Notes: a model not told the origin generated them from the sequence alone. 64,000 bases of DNA from Niallia sp. XMNu-256 (GCF_036670015.1 NZ_CP137636.1:598501-662500), one strand, 5' to 3'. Positions 54,912 to 63,962 are shown, counted from the first letter of the stretch. A program made the numbers and translations.

Positions 54912-56363
54912 TTGAAGAAAACATTTGTTACATTGTCTATGGTGGCTACAATTGGCTTAGGAACGATATTTACAGGTGCACCTGCTTCGGCAGACACACT
55001 AGGCGAGTTAAATCGACAAAATAATGAAATTCAAGGGCAGAAATCGCAAGTAAATCAGCAGTTAAATCAAACAACAGAAAAAATTGGCGAGATTCAGGCA
55101 GAGCAAAATCTAATAACTAATGAGATAAAACGAATTGAATCAGAAATAAATGATACGAATGCCCAAATTGCTGAAAAAAATCAGCAAATTGAAGATAAAA
55201 ATAGAGAAATAGAACAATTAAAAATAGAAATAGAAGAACTCAAGAATCGTATTGAGGCTCGTAATGAGGTGTTAAAAGACAGGGCTCGTGCTTATCAAGA
55301 AGGTGGCGGGTTTGTTAATTACCTTGAGGTTATCGTCGGTGCTCAAAGCTTTAGTGACTTTATCGACCGTATGAGTGCGGTAGCGACAATTGTAGAGGCT
55401 GATCAAACCATTTTAAGAGAGCATAATAATGATAAGCTTGAGCTAGAAGAAAAGCAGGCAGCTGTTGAACAAGACTTAGCTCAATTGACGAAAATGCAGC
55501 AGGAATTAGAATCCTTAAAATCTACTTTGAGCGGCCAACAGGAAGAACAAGAGAATTTAATGGCATTGCTTGAACAAGAAAAAGCAGAAGCGATTGATAT
55601 GCAAATTAGTTTAGAAGATGAAAGAGCAGCTCTAGTAAACCAAGAAGCAGCCATTCAAAAGGCGATTGAATTAGAAAAGCAAAAACAGGCAGAGTTGAAA
55701 AGACAACAGGAAGAAGCAGAGCGAAAGCAGCGAGAAGAAGCGGCTAGAAAGCAACAAGAGGAAGCTGCTAGACAACAACAAGAGGAAGCTGCTAGACAAC
55801 AACAGCAGCAACAGCAAACTCAACAGCAACAACCAAAACAGGAACAACCAAAACAGGAACAACCAAAACAATCACCACAACCTACAACAACTACTAAGGC
55901 AGCAGAATCGAATAATCGAAGCAGTGAAAATACGGCTGTGAAGGTTTCATCAAGAAACTTTATTCATCCTGCGCAAGGGTATGTTTCATCTGGTTTTGGC
56001 TATCGTACTCATCCAGTTACAGGTCAGCGTTCATCATTTCATTATGGAATAGACATTGCTAAAGCAGGTAATGTTCCTATCGTAGCAGCTGCTGATGGTG
56101 TAGTTACTTATGCTGGCTCAATGGGTAGTTATGGAAATGTGATTATCATTACCCATTCAATTAACGGGAAAACATATGAAACGCTCTATGCTCATTTAAG
56201 AAGCATTGGTGTAGGTTCATTACAAACCGTTTCTCAAGGACAATTTATTGGGTATATGGGAACAACTGGTAGATCTACTGGGCAGCATTTACATTTTGAA
56301 GTGCACAACGGAAAGTGGAATGGCAGCAGATCAAATGCGATAAATCCATTGAGTGTTCTGTAA
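54912..56363 (+). CDS. Coiled-coil M23 peptidase / hydrolase activator (EnvC-like)
   Basis: Secreted cell-wall hydrolase of 483 residues. Signal peptide 1-28 (A-P-A-S-A cleavage), long coiled coil (about 30-270) with N-N-E-I-Q-G-Q and repeated L/E/Q heptads, a PcsB-like segment (Y-Q-E-G-G-G-F-V-N-Y-L-E-V-I-V-G-A), a Gln/Lys/Pro-rich linker containing tandem Q-P-K-Q-E, and a C-terminal LytM/M23 domain with H-x8-D (H-Y-G-I-D), L-Y-A-H-L and H-L-H-F-E, so the metal site is intact. TTG at 54912 after ggaggaac. Its position after ftsEX suggests it is the hydrolase FtsEX activates here. Confidence 0.87.
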   Translation: MKKTFVTLSMVATIGLGTIFTGAPASADTLGELNRQNNEIQGQKSQVNQQLNQTTEKIGEIQAEQNLITNEIKRIESEINDTNAQIAEKNQQIEDKNREIEQLKIEIEELKNRIEARNEVLKDRARAYQEGGGFVNYLEVIVGAQSFSDFIDRMSAVATIVEADQTILREHNNDKLELEEKQAAVEQDLAQLTKMQQELESLKSTLSGQQEEQENLMALLEQEKAEAIDMQISLEDERAALVNQEAAIQKAIELEKQKQAELKRQQEEAERKQREEAARKQQEEAARQQQEEAARQQQQQQQTQQQQPKQEQPKQEQPKQSPQPTTTTKAAESNNRSSENTAVKVSSRNFIHPAQGYVSSGFGYRTHPVTGQRSSFHYGIDIAKAGNVPIVAAADGVVTYAGSMGSYGNVIIITHSINGKTYETLYAHLRSIGVGSLQTVSQGQFIGYMGTTGRSTGQHLHFEVHNGKWNGSRSNAINPLSVL

Positions 56364-56389
56364 TTACAGAGATAGGTTTATAGGACGGT

Positions 56390-56423
56390 TTAAAAAGGAA
56401 GAGTGCGACTCTTCCTTTTTTTT
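56390..56423 (+). terminator. Terminator after the M23 gene
   Basis: aaaaaggaagagt / actcttccttttt with a gcg loop and a T-run. Confidence 0.9.
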
Positions 56424-56674
56424 GCGTCTTTTTCCAATAATAAAATCCTCATAACTCGTCCATCATCGCATATATTGAACTAGGGGAAATGTGGACAAGT
56501 GCTTATAAAAGTTAGAAAACATAGTTAACCTCAACAGGCAAATGGGATGTGCTTTTGGAAATGTGGGAAATCTCGATGTAAATTCTCTGGTTAGACTTTT
56601 GGTACGATCTTTTACAAAAGTCTAATCACCTACAAATACGGACAGGTTCATAGCAAATAGAGAGGAAGATGAGG
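56424..56674 (+). other. Leader region of ctpB with a hairpin
   Basis: No ORF. A 10-bp inverted repeat ttagactttt (56591-56600) / aaaagtctaa (56616-56625) lies about 50 bp before ctpB; it may be a leader hairpin or operator. Confidence 0.45.
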
Positions 56675-58126
56675 ATGAACCGAAAATGGATAGCACTGCT
56701 CATGACTGGTTCCCTGCTAACAGGAGCAGGAGGTACATATGCAGTGACAACATGGTTACCAGATAAACAAGAAGATGTAGTTGAAAATGAACAAGCAACT
56801 CCTGGAACAGATCGTTCTTTAAATGAGAATAATCTCGAAAAAATGGCTAAAGCCTTTCAATTGATTAAAGGAAATTATGTGGAAGAAGTAGAGGATGAGC
56901 AGTTGGTTGAAGGGGCAATTCAAGGGATGCTTACCACATTAGACGATCCTTACTCAGTATATATGAATAAGGAAAAGGCTGAGCAGTTTAATCAAGCATT
57001 AGACTCTTCATTTGAAGGAATTGGGGCCGAAATTAGTGTAGTAGAGGGAAAAATAGTTATTGTCTCTCCATTCAAAGAATCTCCAGCAGAAAAGGCAGGA
57101 ATAAAGCCAAATGATCAAATTGTAAAAATAAATGGGGAAAGTATAGAGGGGTTGGATTTATATGAAACAACGGTAAAAATTCGTGGGAAAAAAGGGACAA
57201 TTGTTAAGTTAGAACTATTGAGACAAGGAGTTAAAGATCCAATTACAGTCAATGTCAAACGTGATGAAATTCCACAAGTCACGGTCTATTCAAACGTAAA
57301 AGAAGAATATGGCAAGCCAATTGGCTATATCGAAATTACTTCTTTTTCAAAAGAAACGGCTTCAGAGTTTAAAAAGCAATTGAAAGAACTAGAAAAGAAG
57401 GAGGTTGAGGGGCTAGTTATTGATGTACGAGGAAATCCTGGAGGGCTGTTAGAAAGTGTTGAAGATATTCTAAAAGAATTTGTATCAAAGGATAAGCCTT
57501 ATTTACAAATTGAAAAGCGAAATGGAGAGCGGGACCCATTTTATACTACATTAGACAAAGAAAAACCTTATCCGGTTGCAGTTTTAATTGATAAAGGGAG
57601 TGCTTCCGCCTCGGAAATTTTGGCAGGGGCTATGCAAGAGGCGGAGGGGTATACATTAATCGGTGAGTCTACTTTTGGAAAAGGAACTGTGCAACAGGCG
57701 GTACCAATGGGGGATGGCAGTAATATAAAGTTAACCTTATTCAAATGGCTCACACCAAATGGAAATTGGATCCATCAAAAAGGAATCAAACCAGATGTCG
57801 TTGTGAAGCAGACGGATCTTTTCCATACCCATCCGATACAGCTGACAGACCCATTAGAAAAGGATATGAATAATGAGCAAGTTAAAAACGCTCAAGAAAT
57901 TTTAAAAGGCCTCGGTTATGAGCCTGGCAGAACGGATGGCTATTTCAGTGAAAGCACTGAAACAACGGTCAAGGCATTCCAGCAGGAAGAGGGTTTGAAT
58001 GTAAACGGAAAAATTGATGAAAAAACGGCAGCTAAACTTGAACAAGCCGTTATCGATGAACTCAAAAAGGAAAGGAACGACATTCAACTTCAAGCAGCAA
58101 TAAAATATATTGCTCAACAAAAATAA
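56675..58126 (+). CDS. ctpB: C-terminal processing protease CtpB (S41)
   Basis: Secreted serine protease; in B. subtilis CtpB cuts SpoIVFA during sporulation. About 483 residues: N-terminal signal/anchor, S41 N-terminal region, PDZ domain (about 100-180, K-A-G-I-K-P-N-D-Q-I-V-K-I-N-G), protease core with catalytic Ser in K-G-S-A-S-A-S-E and Lys in F-G-K-G-T-V-Q, and a C-terminal peptidoglycan-binding domain (A-Q-E-I-L-K-G-L-G-Y...A-F-Q-Q-E). ATG 56675 fits the ribosome site better than ATG 56669. Confidence 0.93.
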   Translation: MNRKWIALLMTGSLLTGAGGTYAVTTWLPDKQEDVVENEQATPGTDRSLNENNLEKMAKAFQLIKGNYVEEVEDEQLVEGAIQGMLTTLDDPYSVYMNKEKAEQFNQALDSSFEGIGAEISVVEGKIVIVSPFKESPAEKAGIKPNDQIVKINGESIEGLDLYETTVKIRGKKGTIVKLELLRQGVKDPITVNVKRDEIPQVTVYSNVKEEYGKPIGYIEITSFSKETASEFKKQLKELEKKEVEGLVIDVRGNPGGLLESVEDILKEFVSKDKPYLQIEKRNGERDPFYTTLDKEKPYPVAVLIDKGSASASEILAGAMQEAEGYTLIGESTFGKGTVQQAVPMGDGSNIKLTLFKWLTPNGNWIHQKGIKPDVVVKQTDLFHTHPIQLTDPLEKDMNNEQVKNAQEILKGLGYEPGRTDGYFSESTETTVKAFQQEEGLNVNGKIDEKTAAKLEQAVIDELKKERNDIQLQAAIKYIAQQK

Positions 58127-58173
58127 GAGTGAGAGGCACCTTCCAACTTTTGAAAGGTGCTTCTCACTCTTTT
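58127..58173 (+). terminator. Terminator after ctpB
   Basis: gagtgagaggcacctt.../...aaggtgcttctcactc followed by ttttcc. Confidence 0.88.
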
Positions 58174-58257
58174 CCTTCATTTACTGTATACTATTAATTT
58201 GGTAGAATAATCTTAATAGATTATTGAAATAGTAGATTGAATTTTGAAGGATAGAGG

Positions 58258-59454
58258 TTGGTGGCAGGCTTGGCTCTTGAAGGGGTTTTTGCGTTATTAA
58301 GAGGATTGGGAAAAATATTTCTTAATCCAGTGTTTTATTATATATTTATTCTTGCTATTGTACTTGGAATTTCACGGGTAAAGAGAGAACGAAGTGAGTT
58401 CCATGTTCGAGCAGAAAATGCTTTTTATGAATTTAAGCAGGTCATTCCGTTAGGTTTGGTCATAGGGCTCGTTCTATCCATAATCATGGTGATCATTGGA
58501 GTCGTGATTCCGATTGAGTTTATTATATTTGTTGCCCTGTTTACGTTTATCCTAAGCTTTATTGGGCATACACGCTGGCTTACTTCGGTTTACACTGTTG
58601 GTTTAGCCTTTTTCGCCACGTTGTTTCTTTTAAGTAAAGATTGGGAGTTACCTCTTATAAGAAGTCAGACACCAGAATGGAATGCGAGTCTTCTAGCACC
58701 TATGGCTATTGTCGTTTGCTTATTGGTGATTGCGGAGGGCATTCTTATATTTAAAAATGGGAAGAACGGAACGTCTCCTAAAATGATAAAAAGCAAAAGG
58801 GGATTAAGGGTCGGGATTCATGAGGTAAAAAGAATTTGGATGCTTCCCCTGTTATTATTTATTCCAGGAGAATCTATCACTCCTCCATTTGAATGGTGGC
58901 CGGTTTTTTCGATTGGGAGTGAAACGTATTCGTTTATCCTTGTTCCATTTGCAATAGGTTTTTATCAGCAAATCCATAGTATGCTGCCAGAATCATTAGT
59001 TGAGTTGTTTGGTAAAAAAGTAATTAAACTTGGAATGATACTAACCGTTCTATCAGTGGTCGTATATTGGTATCCACTCTTTTCAATTATTGTAGTCGCT
59101 CTTGCTATTATTGGTAGGGAATGGTTGTCATTAGTTCACCGCCTTGGAGAAGAAAATCGCCCGCTTTATTTTTCAAGAAAGCAACATGGCGTAATGATTC
59201 TTGGAATTATCCCACACTCTCCTGCCGAAAGAATGGGGCTTAAAACAGGTGAGCTCATAATGAAGGTTAATGGGATTGGGGTTAATAGTGAAGCTACTTT
59301 CTATGATGCATTAGAGAAAAATCGTGCTCATTGTAAATTGGAAGTTCTAGATGTGAATGATCAAATTCGTTATGTCCAAAAAGCCCTTTATGAAGGGGAC
59401 CCATTTAAATTAGGGATTATCTTTGTATTAGATGATAAGATGGCAAAAGAATAA
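58258..59454 (+). CDS. minJ: MinJ, division topology protein with PDZ domain
   Basis: Integral membrane adaptor linking DivIVA to MinCD; recruits division inhibitors to the poles. 398 residues (B. subtilis YvjD 397), about seven membrane helices, and a C-terminal PDZ domain (I-L-G-I-I-P-H-S-P-A-E-R-M-G-L-K-T-G-E-L-I-M-K-V-N-G). TTG start at 58258 after aaggatagagg. Same position after ctpB as in B. subtilis. Confidence 0.9.
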   Translation: MVAGLALEGVFALLRGLGKIFLNPVFYYIFILAIVLGISRVKRERSEFHVRAENAFYEFKQVIPLGLVIGLVLSIIMVIIGVVIPIEFIIFVALFTFILSFIGHTRWLTSVYTVGLAFFATLFLLSKDWELPLIRSQTPEWNASLLAPMAIVVCLLVIAEGILIFKNGKNGTSPKMIKSKRGLRVGIHEVKRIWMLPLLLFIPGESITPPFEWWPVFSIGSETYSFILVPFAIGFYQQIHSMLPESLVELFGKKVIKLGMILTVLSVVVYWYPLFSIIVVALAIIGREWLSLVHRLGEENRPLYFSRKQHGVMILGIIPHSPAERMGLKTGELIMKVNGIGVNSEATFYDALEKNRAHCKLEVLDVNDQIRYVQKALYEGDPFKLGIIFVLDDKMAKE

Positions 59455-59460
59455 TCATTT

Positions 59461-59496
59461 TGTAAAAAAGGCGAATCTAATTTCGCCTTTTTTACA
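59461..59496 (+). terminator. Terminator after minJ
   Basis: tgtaaaaaaggcgaa / ttcgccttttttaca with loop tctaat; works in both directions. Confidence 0.9.
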
Positions 59497-59655
59497 TGCC
59501 TAAACCATTATGGTAATGCAATTGTATAGTTCTCTTTTGAACAATGTAATATTGTGACTGATTCCTAGATGATTTAAAAAGATGGAATATTAAAAGTATT
59601 CATGTTACATTATTTTCAATGCATGAACCAATTTTACATTAAAGGGGACAAAATT

Positions 59656-61095
59656 TTGAAAGAAATATCTTTTAATCGTAGAGTAATAGTCGGTGTTTTA
59701 TTGGCGGCCGCCTTTGTAGCTTTATTGAATCAAACCCTGTTGATTGTTGCGATTCCGCCAATTATGGGGGAATTTGGGATTGACCCGAATCAAGCTCAAT
59801 GGGTGACGACTGGGTTTATGTTAATGAATGGAATCATGATACCGATCACAGCATTTCTGATCGAAAAATTTAGTAGTAAAGCTCTTTTAATTTTCGCCAT
59901 TGCGATTTTCAGTCTTGGCACATTCATGGGAGCGGTAGCACCTAACTTTGGTATTCTGTTAACTGCCAGAATCATCCAGGCCATGGGAGCAGGGATTCTA
60001 ATGCCTCTTATGCAAACTGTAATGATGACAGTTTATCCGCCAGAGAAGCGGGGAGCTGCTATGGGAATGGGTGGGTTAGTCATTGGTTTTGCACCAGCTA
60101 TTGGACCCACTTTATCTGGATGGATCATTGATCACTTTACTTGGAGACATTTATTTTACACCGTATTGCCCTTTACGATAATTGTGCTTGTTTTAGCAAT
60201 CTTTTTAATGAAAAATGTTACTCAACAGAAAGTGGTAAAGGTTGATATTCTTTCAGTGGTTTTATCGTCTTTTGGCTGGGGAGGATTACTGTATGGCTTC
60301 AGTATGGTTGGTTCCGCAGGTTGGGAAAGTCCATTTGTAATTGCTTCCATCCTTATTGGAGGAGTCACCCTTACTTTATTTATTAGAAGACAGAACCAGT
60401 TAGAAAATCCAATGCTTAACTTTAAGGTGTTTCAATATAGAGAGTTTACGATCACAACCATTTTAGGTGCTCTTATGTTTGCACTATTAATAGGTATAGA
60501 AACACTCTTACCTTTGTATATACAAAATGTAAGAGAGGGATCGGCATTACAGTCGGGAATGATCCTGTTACCTGGTGCGATTATAACCGGGGCAATGTCA
60601 CCGATAGCGGGTAGAATGTATGATAGATTTGGAGCCAGAGGGATGGCGATTATTGGATTTTCTGCTACGTTAGCGGCAACAATTTTATATATGAATATTG
60701 CTATCGAAACGAGTATTCCATTTATTGCGGTTATTTTCGCGTTAAAAATGTTAGGGTTTTCACTGCTCATGACTCCGTTAATGACGTCGGGCATTAATGC
60801 TTTGCCATTTGGATTGATTGCCCATGGAACCGCAATGAATAATACGATTCGTATGATTGGGGGATCCATTGGAACCGCACTCCTCATTTCTGTCATGAGT
60901 ATGTCTAGTAAAGTTTCTGCTTCGGCAGATGAGGCGCTTTCGATGTTAGATGGCATCCAAACGGCTTTTATTGTTGCAGCAATGATGGCTTTAACAGGAT
61001 TAATCATTTCGTTTTTTCTTACAAAAAAATCGAATCAATTGAGTTCGCGTGATGTTGTTGATGGAAATCTTGAGGTTGATTCGGACATAACCTAA
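59656..61095 (+). CDS. MFS multidrug exporter, DHA2/EmrB-QacA type (LmrB-like)
   Basis: 14-helix drug:H+ antiporter of about 479 residues. N-x-T-L-L-I-V-A-I-P-P-I in helix 1, Q-W-V-T-T-G-F-M-L before helix 2, the motif-C stretch G-P-T-L-S-G-W-I-I and later Q-S-G-M-I-L-L-P-G-A are typical of the EmrB/LmrB group. TTG at 59656, 8 nt after aaagggga, is preferred to an upstream ATG without a ribosome site. No local regulator; substrates unknown. Confidence 0.85.
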   Translation: MKEISFNRRVIVGVLLAAAFVALLNQTLLIVAIPPIMGEFGIDPNQAQWVTTGFMLMNGIMIPITAFLIEKFSSKALLIFAIAIFSLGTFMGAVAPNFGILLTARIIQAMGAGILMPLMQTVMMTVYPPEKRGAAMGMGGLVIGFAPAIGPTLSGWIIDHFTWRHLFYTVLPFTIIVLVLAIFLMKNVTQQKVVKVDILSVVLSSFGWGGLLYGFSMVGSAGWESPFVIASILIGGVTLTLFIRRQNQLENPMLNFKVFQYREFTITTILGALMFALLIGIETLLPLYIQNVREGSALQSGMILLPGAIITGAMSPIAGRMYDRFGARGMAIIGFSATLAATILYMNIAIETSIPFIAVIFALKMLGFSLLMTPLMTSGINALPFGLIAHGTAMNNTIRMIGGSIGTALLISVMSMSSKVSASADEALSMLDGIQTAFIVAAMMALTGLIISFFLTKKSNQLSSRDVVDGNLEVDSDIT

Positions 61096-61104
61096 GTTAA
61101 CGTC

Positions 61105-61149
61105 CTCAAGTTAGGTATGATTAATGAAAGGATTATGACCTAACTTGAG
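61105..61149. other. 12-bp inverted repeat after the MFS gene
   Basis: ctcaagttaggt (61105-61116) and acctaacttgag (61138-61149), exact arms with a 21-bp gap and no T-run. A third related copy, cctaagtt, begins at 61090. Confidence 0.6.
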
Positions 61150-61169
61150 TGAATGTTAATGAGGTGGTG

Positions 61170-61204
61170 TAAAAAATGTTTCCTTGGAGAAACATTTTTG
61201 TATT
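61170..61204 (+). terminator. Terminator
   Basis: aaaaaatgtttcc / ggagaaacattttt type stem with a short tt loop, ending tgtattt. Confidence 0.7.
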
Positions 61205-61303
61205 TAGGTAAATTAGTTCCCTGCAGGTAAAAAGGTTTCTCTAGACCCACTAGAGCTTCATATACCATAATAAAGGTGAGAGAGGGAAAAGTGGGGATAT
61301 AAA

Positions 61304-62173
61304 ATGGAAGAGCGAGCATATCTAGATTTAAAAAGGGGAGAACGTGGAGCGATTATAAGTATTGTCGCTTATATTTGTTTATCTATTCTGAAGTTAATTG
61401 TAGGAGTTCTTACAGACTCTGAAGCATTAAAAGCGGATGGTTTAAATAATGCCACAGATATTATTTCCTCTGTAGCGGTATTAGTCGGATTAAGATTATC
61501 CCAGCGACCTGCTGATGATGATCATCCGTATGGTCATTGGAAGGCAGAAAACGTTGCCTCATTGATTGCATCTTTTATAATGATGGTTGTGGGGATTCAA
61601 GTTGTTTTAGATGCGGTTACAAATATTTTTGCTAGAAGCCATGAAATACCAGATATTGTCGCTGCTTGGACCGGTCTTTTTAGTGCGTTCATTATGTATT
61701 TTGTTTATCGATATAATAAAAAACTAGCAAGTGAAATTAATAGTCAATCAGTCATGGCTGCAGCAAAGGATAATTTATCAGATGCTTGGGTCAGTATTGG
61801 TGCAACAGTCGGAATTATTGGGGCGCAATTTCAATTACCATGGATTGATCCGTTGGCAGCAATGATTGTTGGCTTTATGATATGTAAAACGGCATGGGAC
61901 ATCTTTCGCGAGGCTACCCATTCGCTAACGGATGGATTTGATGAAAAAGAAATCCAAGCCTATAAAGAAACGATAGAGAGAACATATGGAGTGAAAGGAA
62001 TTAAAGACATCAAGGCAAGAAGTTATGGAAACAATGTTGTCGTTGACGTTGTTATTCTAGTCAATTCTAATTTAGACTTAAAAACTGCCCATGATATTGC
62101 AACCAAAGTCGAAGATGACCTTATAAAAGAATATAAGGTGTATGATGTTCATGTTCATGTTGAACCTAATTGA
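61304..62173 (+). CDS. Cation diffusion facilitator, manganese-type (MneP/MneS-like)
   Basis: Six-helix metal/proton antiporter, 289 residues. The helix-2 site reads D-G-L-N-N-A-T-D (N-x3-D) and the helix-5 site K-D-N-L-S-D (D-x3-D), i.e. N-D-D-D instead of the Zn-type D-D-H-D; N-D-D-D is associated with Mn(II) export in MntE/MneP/MneS. C-terminal cytoplasmic domain ends H-V-H-V-E-P. ATG at 61304. A second close paralogue lies at 63096-63962 on the other strand. Confidence 0.87.
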   Translation: MEERAYLDLKRGERGAIISIVAYICLSILKLIVGVLTDSEALKADGLNNATDIISSVAVLVGLRLSQRPADDDHPYGHWKAENVASLIASFIMMVVGIQVVLDAVTNIFARSHEIPDIVAAWTGLFSAFIMYFVYRYNKKLASEINSQSVMAAAKDNLSDAWVSIGATVGIIGAQFQLPWIDPLAAMIVGFMICKTAWDIFREATHSLTDGFDEKEIQAYKETIERTYGVKGIKDIKARSYGNNVVVDVVILVNSNLDLKTAHDIATKVEDDLIKEYKVYDVHVHVEPN

Positions 62174-62188
62174 AAAATGTTCTCAATA

Positions 62189-62257
62189 TAAAAAAGTCTG
62201 GTAACATTTAAGGATTCTCCATTTAATCCTTGAACAATACCAGACTTTTTTATATAA
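62189..62257. terminator. Bidirectional terminator after the CDF gene
   Basis: aaaaaagtctggt.../...accagactttttt enclosing an inner aaggatt/aatcctt hairpin. Confidence 0.85.
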
Positions 62258-62259
62258 TT

Positions 62260-62397
62260 TTAGCTTAACAACCTTTGTTTCGTTTCTGACTGTACAATTG
62301 CTTTTATGGTTATGAGTCTATTACTGCATTTACAAATTAAACTATGTTTGAGCTTTTTTATTTGTGAACCGCATTTTTGGCAGATCTTTTTTTTCAT
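62260..62397 (-). CDS. Small Cys-rich zinc-ribbon-like protein (45 aa)
   Basis: Short gene with aaggag 8 nt before ATG 62397. The product starts M-K-K-K-I-C-Q-K-C-G-S-Q-I-K and continues to L-I-C-K-C; C-x2-C plus C-x-C spaced 13 residues apart suggests one zinc site. Basic throughout. No family recognised. It lies between the two CDF transporters, so a metal-linked role is possible but unproven. Confidence 0.6.
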   Translation of the reverse strand: MKKKICQKCGSQIKKLKHSLICKCSNRLITIKAIVQSETKQRLLS

Positions 62398-62683
62398 GCT
62401 TAAAAACTCCTTATTTTTATAAATCGTTGAAAAAGCTTAAGATGAGTGCAATATAATAATATTTATAAAAATAAAATCTATACTTATTTATAATTATTAT
62501 AAAATAAAAACCTGACTATGTCAAAGCCAATTTTAGAAATAATCGAGAAATGACAAGATAAAGATTAAACAAAAAGAGATTAACAATGATATTGGATTAT
62601 CAATTGTTAATCTCTTTATATATTCTTGAAAGTTAGATTATGACCTTAAGGAAATGAATTTTTAAGAATCAACTCTACCGGCT

Positions 62684-63001
62684 CTAGTAATAATATGGAA
62701 ATGGAAAAATAAATGGAAATGCAAACACTGTAAATGGGTAGCGCCTGCGGAGGAATCTACGGTATCTTCTTCTTCTTCCATAACCACCATAACCGTAAAG
62801 TCTTTCATCACCATCCACATCTTCGGGGACTAACATTGTCACACCATCATCATCGACATCCTCAATGATCCCTTCAACTTGAGTTCCATCGGCCATTTGT
62901 CCAATAACATGATAATTCATATACTGCCAACATTTGTTTTGCATGTCATTAGGATTAAATCCCGGTTGATCTCCTGAATTTGGTGGAAAATGATTATTCA
63001 T
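62684..63001 (-). CDS. Uncharacterised protein with aromatic C-terminus
   Basis: 105 residues. The middle (I-G-Q-M-A-D-G-T-Q-V-E-G-I-I-E-D-V-D-D-D-G-V) looks like a small beta-barrel. Then comes an acidic segment, a Y-G/R-rich stretch (Y-G-Y-G-G-Y-G-R-R-R-R-Y-R-R) and a hydrophobic aromatic end F-P-F-I-F-P-F-P-Y-Y-Y. Such tails recall spore coat or surface proteins of Bacillus, but no family is certain. ATG at 63001 after aaagggaggg. Confidence 0.65.
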   Translation of the reverse strand: MNNHFPPNSGDQPGFNPNDMQNKCWQYMNYHVIGQMADGTQVEGIIEDVDDDGVTMLVPEDVDGDERLYGYGGYGRRRRYRRFLRRRYPFTVFAFPFIFPFPYYY

Positions 63002-63095
63002 ATGGATCCCTCCCTTTACAAATTATGTTTTGCAAAGGAGAATATTCCCAGAAATAGGGGAGGATGAAATATAAAACGAATCCTTAAAAATCAGT

Positions 63096-63962
63096 TTAAT
63101 GCAATTGTGGCTCTATATGAATATGGGAATGATTGATTTGATGGGTTTCAGACAGGCGTTCCTCCACATGCTCAGCAATTTGGTGCCCCTCAATCACTGT
63201 TAACGTTGGTTCAACAAAGATGGTGGCATCGACAATCGGCTGGTTTCCATGTAATCGGGCTTTAATGTCCTTTACCAATTTTACACCTGGTGTTGAACGA
63301 ATAGTTTCCTCAATATCCTTTAACTTTTCAACTTCAAATGCATCGGTTAAATCAAGAGCCGCATCTCTAAAAATTCCCCACGCTGTTTTACAAATCATAA
63401 AACCTACAATAAAGGCAGCTAATGGGTCTAACCAGCCAATTCCAAAATAAGCCCCGATAATTCCAATCATGGCGCCAATACTAACTAGAGCGTCTGAACG
63501 ATTATCTTGGGCAGCAGAATAAAGAGACTTACTGTTAATTTTTCTAGCTAACTTTACGTTAAAAAGGTAGACCCCATACATAAAGAGCGCTGAAAATAGA
63601 GCAACAAATGCAGTGATAATACTTGGACTTGTCTCGCTTGGATTTAATACAGATTGTACGGAACCAATAATCACTTGAATACCTACAGAGATCATAATAA
63701 AAGCAGCCACAAGTGATGCAATTGTTTCTGCCCTCGAATGACCATAACGGTGATTTTCATCAGGCGGCTTTTGTGAAATTTTTAGTCCAATCAAAACAGC
63801 CACTGAGGCAATAATATCGGTTAAATTATTTAATCCGTCTGCGCGTAATGCTTCAGAATTTCCTATGTAACTTACGAAAATCTTAACTCCTGATAAAATA
63901 ATATAAGCTGATATACTTAGCCAAGCACCACGTTCGGCTTTTTTATATTGGGAGTTGTTCAT
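63096..63962 (-). CDS. Cation diffusion facilitator, manganese-type, second copy
   Basis: 288 residues, clearly paralogous along its whole length to the CDF at 61304-62173. The metal-site residues again read N-x3-D (D-G-L-N-N-L-T-D) and D-x3-D (Q-D-N-R-S-D). B. subtilis likewise has two Mn exporters, MneP and MneS, though not as neighbours as far as I recall. ATG at 63962 after taggaggga, 38 bp before the window end, so its promoter is outside or at the very edge. Confidence 0.87.
   Translation of the reverse strand: MNNSQYKKAERGAWLSISAYIILSGVKIFVSYIGNSEALRADGLNNLTDIIASVAVLIGLKISQKPPDENHRYGHSRAETIASLVAAFIMISVGIQVIIGSVQSVLNPSETSPSIITAFVALFSALFMYGVYLFNVKLARKINSKSLYSAAQDNRSDALVSIGAMIGIIGAYFGIGWLDPLAAFIVGFMICKTAWGIFRDAALDLTDAFEVEKLKDIEETIRSTPGVKLVKDIKARLHGNQPIVDATIFVEPTLTVIEGHQIAEHVEERLSETHQINHSHIHIEPQLH

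Noticed and set aside
54764-55024. 86-residue frame between ftsX and the M23 gene
   Set aside because: Runs into the signal peptide region of the M23 gene in another frame; no ribosome site.
55671-55871. Leu/Phe/Ser-rich minus-strand frame
   Set aside because: Antisense of the Gln/Glu-rich coiled coil and linker, a usual artefact of CAA/GAA-rich DNA.
60432-61007. 191-residue open frame on the minus strand
   Set aside because: Exact antisense of the MFS exporter, composition typical of a shadow of a hydrophobic gene, no ribosome site.
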